NCBI GenBank assembly: GCA_017302855.1
Contig: JAFLBY010000005.1
Location: forward strand, 1 to 43,058
Direction of reading: 5' to 3'
Source: Candidatus Kapaibacterium sp.
GTDB lineage: Bacteria; Bacteroidota; Ignavibacteria; Kapaibacteriales; UBA961
Length of the DNA: 43,058 nucleotides
Positions 42,427 to 43,058 of the stretch are shown here, piece by piece. Positions within the stretch are counted from its first letter, which is position 1, and each line of letters opens with the position of its first letter. The position numbers were made by a program, and so were the translations under genes. The notes under the pieces were generated by a model. It worked only from the letters and a program-made list of their open reading frames with translations. It searched no databases and was not told the DNA's origin.

Positions 42427-43058
42427 ATGGAATTTCAACAATTAATCGAAAAACACGCCGCAACATTAACCGAAGCAATCGAAGCCAATGCCACACGCAC
42501 CTTCTATGCACATTGGCCCGAACCGCCAAGCGGAAAAATCTATGGCGAAACAGCAAACGATGACGGATTAGCTCAATTCAAAAACCGACTCAATAAACCC
42601 TTCGATGGATTATTGCAGCAAGGAAGTGATGGTACAGTAGGCGAAGAGCAATCTCCCTATGGTTTTCCTTTGGGAATTACCTATCCCACGTGGTCGGCAG
42701 ACACCTTAGCAGCCAATGCAATCCAAGCGCAAAAACAATGGTCACGCCTTTCTCCGGCTGATCGCGCTGCCGTATGCATAGAACTGCTCGAACGCGCCGC
42801 CGCTCACTTCTTTGAAATCGGCTATGCAACCATGCACACCACCGGACAAGGTTTTGTCATGGCATTCCAAGCATCAGGACCCCATGCCTTCGACCGTGCT
42901 TTAGAAGCCGTCGCCATGGGATATGCCGCAACAACATACTTCGATTATTCCCAAACATGGACTAAGCCAATGGGCAAAATCTCCGTCACTTTGGAAAAAC
43001 GATTCCATGCCGTACCCAAAGGACCAAATTGCACCATCGGTTGCTCCACATTCCCAAT
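42427..43058 (+). CDS. paaN: PaaN-like aldehyde dehydrogenase family protein (3' end outside window)
   Basis: The frame is open from ATG 42427 to the window edge (210 complete codons). AGGA lies 3 bases before the ATG. The visible part matches the start of phenylacetic acid degradation protein PaaN, an aldehyde dehydrogenase-like enzyme of about 550 residues: KIYGETANDDGLAQF, then QSPYGFPLGITYP, ADRAAVCIELLERAA, the diagnostic MHTTGQGFVMAFQASGPH, and VPKGPNCTIGCSTFP. In phenylacetate catabolism it is linked to ring-opening products. No other paa gene is inside the window, and its role here depends on what follows. It is the last visible gene of the glycosyltransferase-rhomboid run. Confidence 0.8.
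   Translation, partial: MEFQQLIEKHAATLTEAIEANATRTFYAHWPEPPSGKIYGETANDDGLAQFKNRLNKPFDGLLQQGSDGTVGEEQSPYGFPLGITYPTWSADTLAANAIQAQKQWSRLSPADRAAVCIELLERAAAHFFEIGYATMHTTGQGFVMAFQASGPHAFDRALEAVAMGYAATTYFDYSQTWTKPMGKISVTLEKRFHAVPKGPNCTIGCSTFP

Overview
The window looks like chromosomal DNA of a Gram-negative member of the Bacteroidota/FCB group. The evidence is a TonB-dependent receptor with a CarboxypepD-like front domain, two OmpA-type peptidoglycan-binding proteins, C-terminal sorting-like domains of the type IX secretion (T9SS/Por) kind, a dockerin-like module on a secreted protein, GGAG-type ribosome sites mixed with weak ones, and TAnnTTTG-like promoter boxes. The moderate A+T content and this protein mix fit best with Ignavibacteria/Kapabacteria-like lineages, but that placement is inference. 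No rRNA, tRNA, CRISPR array or insertion sequence was seen. No gene-free stretch exceeds 300 bases.

Left arm (1-13577): a surface/secretion cluster on the + strand. It opens inside a giant repeat protein whose 5' end lies outside the window. That protein has at least 2,624 residues of phage-tail-fibre-like repeats, a YadA/haemagglutinin-like region and a small C-terminal tip domain. Three exported proteins follow almost without gaps: a 130-residue protein, a 794-residue protein ending in a dockerin-like EF-hand module, and a 435-residue protein ending in a FlgD/T9SS-like Ig domain. An OmpA-anchored outer-membrane barrel comes next behind its own palindromic leader. I read this as a cell-surface fibre or adhesin system. 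It is the best candidate here for something poorly described.

Middle (13697-23903): a CheY-like regulator and a CHASE-PAS histidine kinase with a degenerate ATP-binding domain, a small DUF5684-like membrane protein, a small exported protein, then a housekeeping-like + strand run (ComEC channel, cyclase/formamidase family enzyme, Sua5/TsaC tRNA-modification enzyme, and a tyrosine recombinase-like protein that lacks several catalytic residues). Convergent to it is a LytS/LytTR two-component pair.

Region 24029-32356: a TonB-dependent receptor diverges from a predicted poly-gamma-glutamate hydrolase lipoprotein, which converges on an M1-like metallopeptidase across a shared terminator. This suggests use or removal of extracellular glutamyl polymers or peptides. 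Divergent from the peptidase is a pair encoding an outer-membrane barrel and a PD40-propeller/OmpA protein.

Right arm (32407-43058): an HlyD adaptor plus ABC exporter operon (no TolC seen beside it), a secreted beta-helix protein with a T9SS sorting tail, an outer-membrane barrel protein, a SemiSWEET plus glycerophosphodiesterase pair, and a + strand operon of glycosyltransferase, rhomboid protease and the 5' part of a PaaN-like aldehyde dehydrogenase, which runs off the window end.
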